Positions 1 to 6,471 of a stretch of 13,801 bases of DNA are shown here, piece by piece; position 1 is the first letter of the stretch; each line of letters opens with the position of its first letter. The notes beneath the pieces were generated by a model that did no database searches, had not been told where the DNA came from, and saw nothing but the letters and a program-made list of their open reading frames with translations. The stretch is taken from the NCBI GenBank assembly GCA_946183175.1, contig CAMHBH010000049.1, positions 1 to 13,801 on the forward strand. The letters run 5' to 3'. This DNA comes from an uncultured Oscillibacter sp. Lineage in GTDB: Bacteria > Bacillota > Clostridia > Oscillospirales > Oscillospiraceae. The translations under genes and the position numbers were made by a program.

Positions 1-1
1 T

Positions 2-325
2 GTCATTGTCCTTGCGGCCATCGTGGTGTCGGCCATTTCGGGACTTTGCTATACGCTTCTGTTAGGCGTGGCGAGTATCCATTTTAAAGCAGACCAGACA
101 CTGGTCGGAACGGCGATGAACATCCTCGCGACGGCGGCGGCCACGGGGGAGTACGCGTCGCTGGAGGAGGCCACGGAGCATATGGCGTCCTTCTCGCGCA
201 CGATTTACCCCGACGCCGGGCGCGCCGACATTTACGATAAGAAGTACCGTCTCTATGTCCAGGCCATTGAGTGCCTCGACGGGCTGTGGGACGACATGCA
301 GAAGGTTATCGACGGCAAAGAATAA
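2..325 (+). CDS. Partial ORF: ABC permease segment joined to FGGY carbohydrate kinase C-terminus
   Basis: The reading frame is already open at the left edge, so this is a 3' fragment of about 107 residues; the GTG at 23 is not a credible start because a hydrophobic helix begins upstream of it. The first ~45 residues form a membrane helix followed by a segment centred on FKADQTLVGTAMNILA, which resembles the permeases of BMP-type nucleoside/sugar ABC importers (YufQ/NupQ-like). From about base 143 onward the sequence changes character: GEYASLEEA...YPD...YDKKYRLY matches the C-terminal tail of FGGY sugar kinases (xylulokinase-like). The two parts are in the same frame and meet in the Ala-rich stretch at 122-148. 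Family calls are from recalled motifs. The join could be a real deletion fusion or an assembly chimera. A terminator follows the stop. Confidence 0.6.
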   Translation, partial: VIVLAAIVVSAISGLCYTLLLGVASIHFKADQTLVGTAMNILATAAATGEYASLEEATEHMASFSRTIYPDAGRADIYDKKYRLYVQAIECLDGLWDDMQKVIDGKE

Positions 326-331
326 CAATCA

Positions 332-367
332 GGCGGCCCGTCCTTTTCGGACAGGCCGCCGTTCTTT
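332..367. terminator. Bidirectional rho-independent terminator between convergent genes
   Basis: The arms 332-343 and 349-360 pair (GGCGGCC, one mismatch, then GTCC) around a short T-rich loop and are followed on the plus strand by a T-rich tail at 361-367. It ends the left-edge gene. Because the DeoR gene ends at 366 on the other strand, the same hairpin can also stop minus-strand transcription. Confidence 0.8.
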
Positions 368-1145
368 ATTCGTTTATCAAGTCCGGAAAGTCCTTCCGGC
401 CTACCTGGATAATCTCCATATTGAGCATGCGCAGGCGTTCGAGGACTTCCGGCGGGGCGTTCTCGTCGGTGATGATACAGCCCGCGGTTTCCAGTGAGAA
501 ACTCGCGTACGTCCCGGCGCGCCCGACTTTCGTATGGTCGACGAGGATATAGTAGCGGTCGGCGTGTCCAATCATGGTCTCGTTGACGCCCAGCTCGGTG
601 GGGATGTCGCAGAGGATTTCCCCGTTGGGCGAAATCCCCGAACAGCCGATAAGGGCCTTGTCGGCGCGCATGGTCAGCAGGTTCCTCATGGTACAGTCGC
701 CTGTCATGATATGTCCCGCCGCGCGCAGACTGCCGCCCGACAGGGTAACGTCGACCCCCGGCGGGAACTGCCGCCCGACGGCTAAACCGTTGTTCGTGAA
801 CACGTACACCGGGGCGGCCTCCACGTATTCGAGGGCGTCCAGGGCGGTGGCGCTCCCGTTGATGAAGACGCGTTCGCCGGGCTGTATGAGCGCGGCGGCG
901 CGGCGGCTAATCATTTGCCGATACAGCGACACGGTGTCGCGCATACCCCGCGCGCCCGCCCGCGCCCCGCCGTGGAAACGGCCTAATTTCCCGGCGTTTT
1001 CGAGGGCGCGCAGGTCGCGGCGTATCGTCATGAGCGACACCCCGAACCGCGCCGACAGTTCCTCCACCGTGATTTTCTGCCGCTCCCGGACGACCGAGAG
1101 AATGCTTTCGCGCCGGGCGTCGACGGTCTGTCGGTCCTGCTTCAT
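366..1145 (-). CDS. DeoR/GlpR-family transcriptional repressor
   Basis: This encodes 259 residues, the usual length for the family. The N-terminus is a winged helix-turn-helix (about residues 11-60) with VEELSARFGVSLMTIRRDL as the recognition unit, followed by the family's GRFHGGA stretch. The C-terminal sugar-phosphate-binding domain shows INGSAT (95-100), LSGGSL, the ALIGCSGIS motif near 164-172 and DHTK (203-206). Family members usually repress sugar or nucleoside catabolic genes and release DNA on binding a phosphorylated intermediate. The frame stays open far upstream, but the ATG at 1145 is chosen because it begins just before the HTH and has GGGAGG nine bases before it. The ATG overlaps the stop of the upstream HAD gene (ATGA), implying translational coupling. 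The ligand cannot be told; the sugar-type gene ending at 325 is convergent, not co-transcribed. Confidence 0.92.
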   Translation of the reverse strand: MKQDRQTVDARRESILSVVRERQKITVEELSARFGVSLMTIRRDLRALENAGKLGRFHGGARAGARGMRDTVSLYRQMISRRAAALIQPGERVFINGSATALDALEYVEAAPVYVFTNNGLAVGRQFPPGVDVTLSGGSLRAAGHIMTGDCTMRNLLTMRADKALIGCSGISPNGEILCDIPTELGVNETMIGHADRYYILVDHTKVGRAGTYASFSLETAGCIITDENAPPEVLERLRMLNMEIIQVGRKDFPDLINE

Positions 1146-1837
1146 CCGGCCCCGCCTCCCATCGCGCGCAGTAGTCCGGGGAGTTCTGCGACACTCGCGA
1201 TACGTGTCACGCCCTCCGGCGCGGGATTCGACGAGAGTAATACCGCGCGCATACCGGCGTTTTCCGCGCCGCGCACGTCGTGCGCCACGCTGTCGCCCAC
1301 GAACACGCACTCCTCCGGCGTACAGCCCGCCTTGGCCGCGCAGGCCTCGAACAGCCGCCGCTCCGGCTTCTCCGCCCCGACTTCCTCGCTGGATACCATG
1401 AAGTCTATCACGGACAGCAGGCCGAGCTTTTGGAGTTTGCGGAACTGGTAGTCGGCGGTCATATTCGTGCCCACGCCCACGCGGTACGACGCCCGCAGAG
1501 TTTCCAGCGTCTCCCGGACGCCCGCGACGGGGGTACACGCCGCAAGGAACACCGTCCAGTACAGGTCGGACATCTCCGGCGCGTAGAGAATCGGCTTTCC
1601 GAGGCGTTCGAGAATCATTTGAAAGCGAATCATGCGGTTGTGAATCGCGGCGTACTCGCCGCCCGTCCGGGCAATCTGTTCGTTCATTACGCCGTCGTAG
1701 ACGGCGCGGAAGTCGGCCTGTGACAGCCCTAGTATCGTCTCCGCGTAGCCGCACAGCGTCCGGAACGCGGTCTCGTGGGCCGCGTCGTAGTCGTAAAGCG
1801 TGTTGTCGAGGTCAAAAATCACGGCCCGTAGTCTCAT
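1142..1837 (-). CDS. HAD-superfamily phosphatase (YjjG-like nucleotidase type)
   Basis: This 231-residue protein has all four HAD motifs: DLDNT with nucleophile Asp9 and acid/base Asp11, Thr124 of motif II in GVGTNMT, Lys157 in the GAEKP motif, and GDS...D (181-187) for Mg2+ binding. A helical cap of the C1 type lies between about residues 15 and 100. The layout resembles YjjG/YfnB-type hydrolases that dephosphorylate small phosphoesters such as pyrimidine nucleotides; the actual substrate is unknown. The ATG at 1837 is preferred because the nucleophile then falls at its usual position near residue 9, and the longer open frame would run back through the predicted promoter. The SD is weak (GGCGGG eight bases upstream). 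It is the first gene of a two-gene operon with the DeoR repressor. Confidence 0.88.
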   Translation of the reverse strand: MRLRAVIFDLDNTLYDYDAAHETAFRTLCGYAETILGLSQADFRAVYDGVMNEQIARTGGEYAAIHNRMIRFQMILERLGKPILYAPEMSDLYWTVFLAACTPVAGVRETLETLRASYRVGVGTNMTADYQFRKLQKLGLLSVIDFMVSSEEVGAEKPERRLFEACAAKAGCTPEECVFVGDSVAHDVRGAENAGMRAVLLSSNPAPEGVTRIASVAELPGLLRAMGGGAG

Positions 1838-1840
1838 AGT

Positions 1841-1898
1841 GCAATCCCGCCATTCCCGGTAGATTTTCCATATCCTATCATGTCCGGGGGCGGATTGC
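1841..1898. promoter_or_regulatory. Spaced inverted repeat flanking the HAD-DeoR promoter, candidate operator
   Basis: GCAATCC at 1841-1847 is repeated in inverted form as GGATTGC at 1892-1898, 44 bases apart. One arm overlaps the -35 element and the other lies in the leader just before the HAD start. The arrangement would suit looping by an autoregulating DeoR repressor, but 7-base arms can arise by chance and no binding evidence exists. Confidence 0.3.
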
Positions 1899-1900
1899 AA
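1872..1900 (-). promoter_or_regulatory. Sigma-A promoter of the HAD-DeoR operon
   Basis: On the minus strand TTGCAA (1900-1895) and TAGGAT (1877-1872) are separated by 17 bases, and a TG lies one base before the -10, giving an extended -10. It sits about 35 bases before the HAD start. Each hexamer is imperfect, so moderate strength is inferred. Confidence 0.55.
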
Positions 1901-1982
1901 GAAAGATTTTGGGCGGGCGTCAAGTGTAACCATCGTTGGCAAAGTTGCGTTGGTGCCTCCGCCGCGCGTGGGAAACGCGAAA

Positions 1983-1999
1983 GGTCAAAAAAAGTCAAA
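1983..1999 (+). promoter_or_regulatory. CtsR operator 1 (upstream of the clp promoter)
   Basis: GGTCAAA-AAA-AGTCAAA is a perfect match to the CtsR heptad direct repeat (RGTCAAA-NAN-RGTCAAA). It lies 19 bases upstream of the -35 of the ctsR promoter, at the edge of an A/T-rich block that includes the palindrome AAAAATATTTTT (1997-2008), which may also act as an UP element. Confidence 0.9.
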
Positions 2000-2018
2000 A
2001 ATATTTTTCAAAAAACCC

Positions 2019-2046
2019 TTGACAAATCCGGAGGGCGTGCTATAAT
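2019..2046 (+). promoter_or_regulatory. Sigma-A promoter of the ctsR-mcsA-clpC operon
   Basis: Perfect TTGACA (2019-2024) and perfect TATAAT (2041-2046) are separated by 16 bases. Transcription should start near 2053. CtsR boxes lie on either side, so this strong promoter is expected to be kept off until CtsR is inactivated by heat or protein stress. Confidence 0.9.
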
Positions 2047-2061
2047 AGCCCACAGAAAGAA

Positions 2062-2078
2062 GGTCAAAGATAGTGAAA
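2062..2078 (+). promoter_or_regulatory. CtsR operator 2 (downstream of the start site)
   Basis: GGTCAAA-GAT-AGTGAAA matches the CtsR heptad repeat with one mismatch in the second heptad (G for C). It lies 15 bases after the -10, roughly 9 bases into the transcript, where bound CtsR would block RNA polymerase. A further GTCAAGG follows at once (2079-2085). Confidence 0.8.
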
Positions 2079-2106
2079 GTCAAGGAGAACGAAAGGCGGT
2101 GATTCC

Positions 2107-2559
2107 GTGGGAATCACAGATTTGATTGCCGCGTTCCTGCAAGGCTCCCTCGACGAGACCGAAAACGGCGTGCTGGAAATCCAGCGGAGCGATTTGGCAC
2201 AGCGCTTCAAGTGCGTGCCCAGCCAGATTAACTACGTGGTTTCCACCCGCTTTTCCCCGGAGCGCGGCTACATCGTAGAAAGCCGGCGCGGCGGCAACGG
2301 CTACATCCGCATTACCCGCGTGCGCGTCGACCACGAGACCCTTTTAATGCACGTCATCAACAGTATTGGCGACGAACTCGACTTCCCCTCGGCCCGGGCG
2401 ATTCTCGGGAATCTGCTCCACGCCGACGCCCTCGACGAGCGTACCGCAAAAACGTTACTCTCCGCCGTCGGCGACAAGTCCCTCGCCGCCGTGCCCAAGG
2501 AACTCCGCGACCAGGTTCGGGCCGACATCCTCAAAAATACCCTTATTTTACAGGTCTAG
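2107..2559 (+). CDS. ctsR: CtsR, repressor of class III heat-shock genes
   Basis: The 150-residue product is close to the usual ~154. The N-terminal DNA-binding half contains the family signature: FKCVPSQINYVVSTRF, then ERGYIVESRRGGNGYIRI, the Gly-rich beta-wing that is the heat sensor in known CtsR proteins. The C-terminal half is the dimerisation domain. CtsR represses the clp genes at normal temperature. The start is GTG at 2107, placed by AAAGGCGGTGA (2092-2102), a near-perfect anti-16S match ending four bases before the codon; the AAGGAG at 2082 is too far upstream. First gene of the operon, 54 bases before the mcsA-like gene, and autoregulated through the two boxes upstream. In Bacillus, CtsR inactivation depends on the McsA/McsB kinase pair, but no mcsB is present here. 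Confidence 0.97.
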   Translation: MGITDLIAAFLQGSLDETENGVLEIQRSDLAQRFKCVPSQINYVVSTRFSPERGYIVESRRGGNGYIRITRVRVDHETLLMHVINSIGDELDFPSARAILGNLLHADALDERTAKTLLSAVGDKSLAAVPKELRDQVRADILKNTLILQV

Positions 2560-2613
2560 TCCCCCGGCATTCGCGGAAACTAAAAACATGGATTTTTAAG
2601 GAGGCTTTCAGTT

Positions 2614-3129
2614 ATGAAATGCGAACATTGTGGAAAAAATGAAGTCACCTTCGTGTACCGGAGCAACATCAACGGCCAGGTCGACGAAAAGCACCTCTGC
2701 GCCGACTGCGCCGAAAAGCTCGGCTATACGAAACGCGTCGCGGCCCACAACCGCTCCCTCATGCGCGATTTCTTCTCCGACGACTTCTTCGGCAACAGCT
2801 TCTTCGGCGGAAGTCTGCTCGATGGATTCTCTACGCCCATGTCGTCCCTCATGGGGCGGATGCTGGAAAGCCCGTTCGACGACTTCTTCTCCGACATCCC
2901 CGCCCTGACGGCGGCCCCCGCCCCCGAGGCCAAACAGCCCGAGGCCCAGCCCGTACAGGAGGCCGAACAGAACCACTACGACCAGTTGCGGCGGCTCAAC
3001 GCCCTGAAACTCGAAATGAACCGCGCCGTACAGGAGGAGAATTTTGAGCGCGCGGCGGAAATCCGCGACGAAATCCGGCGTCTGGAACAGGCGGACGCCG
3101 CCCCGGACACGAACGAACAACAGCAGTAA
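2614..3129 (+). CDS. mcsA: McsA-like UVR-domain protein with one zinc knuckle
   Basis: This 171-residue protein starts with a four-cysteine zinc site (Cys3/Cys6 and Cys29/Cys32) and ends with a UVR (UvrB/UvrC-type) helical domain at about 123-160 (LKLEMNRAVQEENFERAAEIRDEI). Between them is a Phe/Asp-rich low-complexity stretch (about 48-95, with DFFSDDFF and FDDFFSD) and then a Pro/Ala/Gln linker. Bacillus McsA carries a second pair of CxxC motifs in the middle; here that part is absent and the Phe/Asp-rich stretch takes its place. McsA proteins modulate CtsR and activate the arginine kinase McsB and ClpC. Its place between ctsR and clpC supports the name, but without mcsB it more likely acts as a ClpC adaptor or stress modulator. 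AAGGAGG at 2598-2604 sets the ATG start. Confidence 0.85.
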   Translation: MKCEHCGKNEVTFVYRSNINGQVDEKHLCADCAEKLGYTKRVAAHNRSLMRDFFSDDFFGNSFFGGSLLDGFSTPMSSLMGRMLESPFDDFFSDIPALTAAPAPEAKQPEAQPVQEAEQNHYDQLRRLNALKLEMNRAVQEENFERAAEIRDEIRRLEQADAAPDTNEQQQ

Positions 3130-3140
3130 TCCGACGCCGT

Positions 3141-3165
3141 GCCCCGGTTCTATCCGGGCCGGGGC
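3141..3165 (+). other. GC-rich hairpin between mcsA and clpC
   Basis: GCCCCGG (3141-3147) pairs with CCGGGGC (3159-3165) around an 11-base loop. There is no T tract after it, so it is not a normal terminator. It could be an RNA processing or stability element that sets clpC output relative to the upstream genes; this is inference. Confidence 0.4.
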
Positions 3166-3194
3166 CGGAGCCTCACAGAAAGGAAGGTTGAGTT

Positions 3195-5651
3195 ATGAAC
3201 GAAATCCAATTCACCGCCGACGCGGAACGGGCGATGGAGTTATCGCAGGAGGCGGCGTCGGAACTCGGTCACGGCTACGTCGGCACCGAACACCTTTTAA
3301 TAGGCCTGATTCGGACAAATCAGGGTATCGCCCATGAAGTGCTGACAGAAAGCGGCCTGACCGACGACATGCTCGAAGACATCGTAAAGAAAATCGTTGG
3401 TACTGGCCTCTCCGGGGCGAATCCCTTACAAGGATGGTCGCCGCGCGCCCAGCACGCCATACAAATCGCGAACGAGGACGCCCGGCGCGGCGGTACCGTG
3501 CAAATCGGCACCGAACACCTGCTGTCCGGCCTTCTCCGCGAGGGGAACAACATGGCCGTGCGCGTACTCCGTACGGCGGGCGTCAATACAAGGAATCTCT
3601 TTGAGGCCTTGCGGAACAAAGTCAACAACGCGCCGAAAGCGCAGGCAGGGCGATTCCGTCCGGGCAGCGGGCGCGAGGACGGCGGCGCCTCCGGCAAGAC
3701 GTTGCAGGAGTTCACGCGCGACCTGACCGCCGACGCCCGGAACCGCCGTTTAGACCCGGTCATCGGGCGCGACAACGAGATACAGCGCGTAATACAAATC
3801 CTGTCGCGGCGCACGAAGAACAACCCGTGCCTGATTGGCGAACCGGGCGTAGGCAAGACGGCTATCGCGGAGGGCCTCGCGTCGAAAATCGCGCTGGGCG
3901 ACGTGCCCGAAGAACTGCTCGACAAGCGGATTTTGTCGCTTGACCTGTCGGGGATGGTCGCCGGGACGAAGTACCGCGGGGAGTTCGAGGAGAGAATCAA
4001 GAAGACGCTGGAGGAAGTCAAGAAGTCCGGCGACGTGATTCTGTTCATCGACGAACTGCATACGATAGTCGGCGCGGGTTCGGCGGAGGGCGCGGTCGAC
4101 GCCGCGAATATCATCAAGCCCGCCCTCGGGCGCGGCGAAATCCGCGTCATCGGCGCCACGACGCTGAACGAATACCGCCGCTATATCGAGAAGGACGCCG
4201 CCTTGGAGCGCCGTTTCCAGCCCGTACAGGTCGGCGAACCGTCGCAGGAAGACAGTCTCATTATCTTGAAGGGCCTCCGGGAGCGCTACGAACAGCACCA
4301 TAAACTCCATATCACCGACGAGGCCTTAGAGGCCGCCGTCACGCTGTCGACGCGCTATATCAACGACCGCTTCTTACCGGATAAGGCCATTGACCTCATG
4401 GACGAAGCCGCCTCCCGGGTACGCATGGAGGAAGAAGAACCGTCGGAGGAGCTCAAAAGCCTGGAAGAGAAGATTTCGGCGCTCTCCCGCGACAAGGACG
4501 CCGCCATTTCCCGGCAGGACTACGAGACCGCCGCGCAGTTGCGCGACATCGAGAAGAACTATCAGGAGCAGGTCGAACTTGAACGCGACCGCCGCCGTAA
4601 GAATGCCCGCACGCACCGCGACGTAACCGCCGAGGATATCGCGGAAGTCGTATCCGGCTGGACTGGGATTCCCGTCACGCGCCTGACCGAGGACGAGGGC
4701 GAACGCCTCTTGCACATGGAGGAAACCCTGCACAAGCGGGTCGTCGGACAGGATGAAGCTGTAAAGGCCGTCGCGCGGGCGATACGGCGCGGGCGCGTAG
4801 GCCTCAAAGACCCCCGCCGCCCGACTGGTTCCTTCCTGTTCCTTGGCCCGACGGGCGTCGGCAAAACCGAACTGTGCAAGTCCCTCGCGGAAGTCATGTT
4901 CGGCGACGAAAGCGCCATGATTCGGATTGATATGTCCGAGTATATGGAGCGCCACACCGTGTCGCGCCTGATTGGTTCGCCTCCGGGCTACGTCGGGCAC
5001 GAGGAGGGCGGACAGCTCACCGAGAAAGTACGCCGCAAGCCCTACTCCGTCGTGCTGTTCGACGAAATCGAGAAGGCCCACGAGGACGTGTGGAATATCC
5101 TGTTGCAAATCCTCGACGACGGGCGCGTGACCGATTCGCAGGGCCGCACCGTCGATTTCAAGAATACCATCATCGTCATGACGAGCAATATCGGGGCGCG
5201 CAGTCTGACCGCCGCCGGGACGAAACTCGGATTCAGTCACGAAAGCAACGACGCCCAGCAGGACGACGAGAGCGCCTTCCAGAGGGCCAAGGAAACCGTC
5301 ATGGACGAGTTGCGGCGGACGTTCCGCCCGGAGTTCCTGAACCGTATCGACGACATCATCGTATTCCGCGCGCTGACGCAGGCCGACATTCAGGAAGTCG
5401 CGCGGCGCATGCTCCGCACGGTGTCCGAGCGCATGAGCGCCATGGGAATCCAGTTGGAGGCCACCGACGAGGCCGTCGCCGAACTCGCAAAAGAGGGGTT
5501 CGACAGCAAGTACGGCGCGCGCCCGCTCCGCCGCGCGATTCAGAACAAGGTCGAGGACGCCGTCGCGGAGCGTATGCTTGACGGCACCTTGCACGAGGGC
5601 GACACCGCCAAACTTGTACTGGACGAAAATCAGCTTCTTGTCACGAAGTGA
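3195..5651 (+). CDS. clpC: ClpC, AAA+ unfoldase subunit of the Clp protease
   Basis: The 818-residue product has the full ClpC plan. Two Clp-N repeats fill about 1-145 (each with a GTEHLL motif). The first AAA+ module has Walker A GEPGVGKT (215-222) and Walker B VILFIDE (281-287). The middle coiled-coil M domain, about 405-470, contains a UVR-like segment around RQDYETAAQLRD and marks ClpC rather than ClpA. The second AAA+ module has Walker A GPTGVGKT (551-558) and Walker B VVLFDE (619-624). A tripeptide LGF at 678-680 is at the place of the loop that docks onto ClpP. It unfolds damaged or adaptor-delivered proteins for ClpP in the cytoplasm. An AGGAAGG SD precedes the ATG by nine bases. It is the last gene of the CtsR operon and is followed by a strong terminator; clpP is not in the window. 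All key ATPase residues are intact. Confidence 0.97.
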   Translation: MNEIQFTADAERAMELSQEAASELGHGYVGTEHLLIGLIRTNQGIAHEVLTESGLTDDMLEDIVKKIVGTGLSGANPLQGWSPRAQHAIQIANEDARRGGTVQIGTEHLLSGLLREGNNMAVRVLRTAGVNTRNLFEALRNKVNNAPKAQAGRFRPGSGREDGGASGKTLQEFTRDLTADARNRRLDPVIGRDNEIQRVIQILSRRTKNNPCLIGEPGVGKTAIAEGLASKIALGDVPEELLDKRILSLDLSGMVAGTKYRGEFEERIKKTLEEVKKSGDVILFIDELHTIVGAGSAEGAVDAANIIKPALGRGEIRVIGATTLNEYRRYIEKDAALERRFQPVQVGEPSQEDSLIILKGLRERYEQHHKLHITDEALEAAVTLSTRYINDRFLPDKAIDLMDEAASRVRMEEEEPSEELKSLEEKISALSRDKDAAISRQDYETAAQLRDIEKNYQEQVELERDRRRKNARTHRDVTAEDIAEVVSGWTGIPVTRLTEDEGERLLHMEETLHKRVVGQDEAVKAVARAIRRGRVGLKDPRRPTGSFLFLGPTGVGKTELCKSLAEVMFGDESAMIRIDMSEYMERHTVSRLIGSPPGYVGHEEGGQLTEKVRRKPYSVVLFDEIEKAHEDVWNILLQILDDGRVTDSQGRTVDFKNTIIVMTSNIGARSLTAAGTKLGFSHESNDAQQDDESAFQRAKETVMDELRRTFRPEFLNRIDDIIVFRALTQADIQEVARRMLRTVSERMSAMGIQLEATDEAVAELAKEGFDSKYGARPLRRAIQNKVEDAVAERMLDGTLHEGDTAKLVLDENQLLVTK

Positions 5652-5662
5652 CGCCGCGATAC

Positions 5663-5693
5663 AGCCTCCCCCACCTGACGGGGGAGGCTTTTT
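5663..5693 (+). terminator. Rho-independent terminator of the clp operon
   Basis: A perfect 10-bp stem (AGCCTCCCCC at 5663-5672 with GGGGGAGGCT at 5680-5689), a 7-base loop and a run of five T at 5689-5693, starting 12 bases after the clpC stop. Confidence 0.93.
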
Positions 5694-5715
5694 GATACTG
5701 CGGCAGATTTGCGTA

Positions 5716-5744
5716 TTGCCTGACGGGCGGCGGCTTGGTATAAT
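5716..5744 (+). promoter_or_regulatory. Extended -10 promoter of the two-component operon
   Basis: TTGCCT (5716-5721), a 17-base spacer and a perfect TATAAT (5739-5744), with TGG just before it giving an extended -10. The expected start near 5751 lies before the chosen ATG at 5770 but after the ATG at 5743, which helps decide the start codon. Confidence 0.75.
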
Positions 5745-5769
5745 GGCCAAAACGAACGGGGGGACGCGT

Positions 5770-6471
5770 ATGGACGGGGCGAAAAGAATCTACGTCGCCG
5801 ACGACGACGGAAACATCCGGCAAATTATCAAGACATTCCTGGAGAGCGACGGCTTTGAAGTAGAGGATTTCCCCACGGGCGACCTTTTACTGCAACGTTT
5901 CCTGGAACGCGAGTGCGATTTGGTCATACTCGACGTGATGATGCCAGGTTCCAGCGGCTTTGAAGTCTGCACCGAACTGCGCAAGACGAGTACGGTACCG
6001 ATTATCATGCTCACGGCGCGCGATTCCGAAACCGACTACGCCATGGGCCTCGGCCTCGGCAGTGACGACTACATTACAAAGCCCTTTTCGGCGATGTCGC
6101 TGGTCATGCGCGTACGCGCGATTTTCCGGCGTATCGACTTCGAGAGCCAGAAACGAGCCGCGCCCGTCGCCGTGACCGCGGGCGGCCTGACACTCGACGA
6201 ACCCGCGCGGCATATTCTCCGGGGGCGCGTCCCGCTGTCGCTGACGCCCACGGAGTACGAATTGCTAAAGTACCTCATGTTACACGCCGAACAGGCGGTA
6301 TCCCGGGAGGAACTGCTAAACCAAGTCTGGGGCTTTGGTACCGCCGTCGAAACCCGCGCCACAGACGATACCGTCCGCCGTCTCCGGCAGAAGCTGGACG
6401 GTTGCGGCGTGGCGATAGAGGCCGTCTGGGGCTACGGGTTCCGCCTTACCGCCGACGGGGGCAAACCGTGA
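5770..6471 (+). CDS. OmpR/PhoB-family response regulator
   Basis: This encodes 233 residues. The receiver domain (1-~120) has the acidic pocket Asp11-Asp12-Asp13, phospho-acceptor Asp55 in LVILDVMMPG, Thr82 in MLTAR and Lys104 in ITKPF. The C-terminal winged-helix DNA-binding domain, about 140-230, shows LSLTPTEYELLKYL, the recognition region TDDTVRRLRQKL and the terminal AVWGYGFRL hairpin. It should be phosphorylated by the kinase encoded next and then act as a transcription factor. The frame is open from within clpC, but the promoter's -10 overlaps an earlier ATG (5743), so the ATG at 5770 with GGGGGGA before it is the probable start. The stop overlaps the kinase start (GTGA). Regulated genes cannot be inferred. 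Confidence 0.95.
   Translation: MDGAKRIYVADDDGNIRQIIKTFLESDGFEVEDFPTGDLLLQRFLERECDLVILDVMMPGSSGFEVCTELRKTSTVPIIMLTARDSETDYAMGLGLGSDDYITKPFSAMSLVMRVRAIFRRIDFESQKRAAPVAVTAGGLTLDEPARHILRGRVPLSLTPTEYELLKYLMLHAEQAVSREELLNQVWGFGTAVETRATDDTVRRLRQKLDGCGVAIEAVWGYGFRLTADGGKP

Noticed and set aside
574..1401. 275-codon plus-strand frame across the DeoR and HAD genes
   Set aside because: Its product is an Arg/Pro/Ser-rich low-complexity sequence lying opposite two genes with intact motifs.
1146..1754. Upstream extension of the DeoR reading frame to 462 residues
   Set aside because: The extension is antisense-free but lies inside the HAD gene in another frame, is very Arg-rich and has no domain; the ATG at 1145 has a proper SD and gives normal family length.
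3130..3194. Search for a degraded mcsB between mcsA and clpC
   Set aside because: Only 65 bases are present, with a hairpin and an SD; no coding remnant can be seen.
4374..5750. 458-codon open frame opposite clpC
   Set aside because: It is a shadow of the high-GC third codon positions of clpC; it runs through the clpC terminator and has no SD or recognisable domain.
5743..5769. Earlier ATG for the response regulator
   Set aside because: It overlaps the -10 TATAAT of the operon promoter and would not be on the main transcript.
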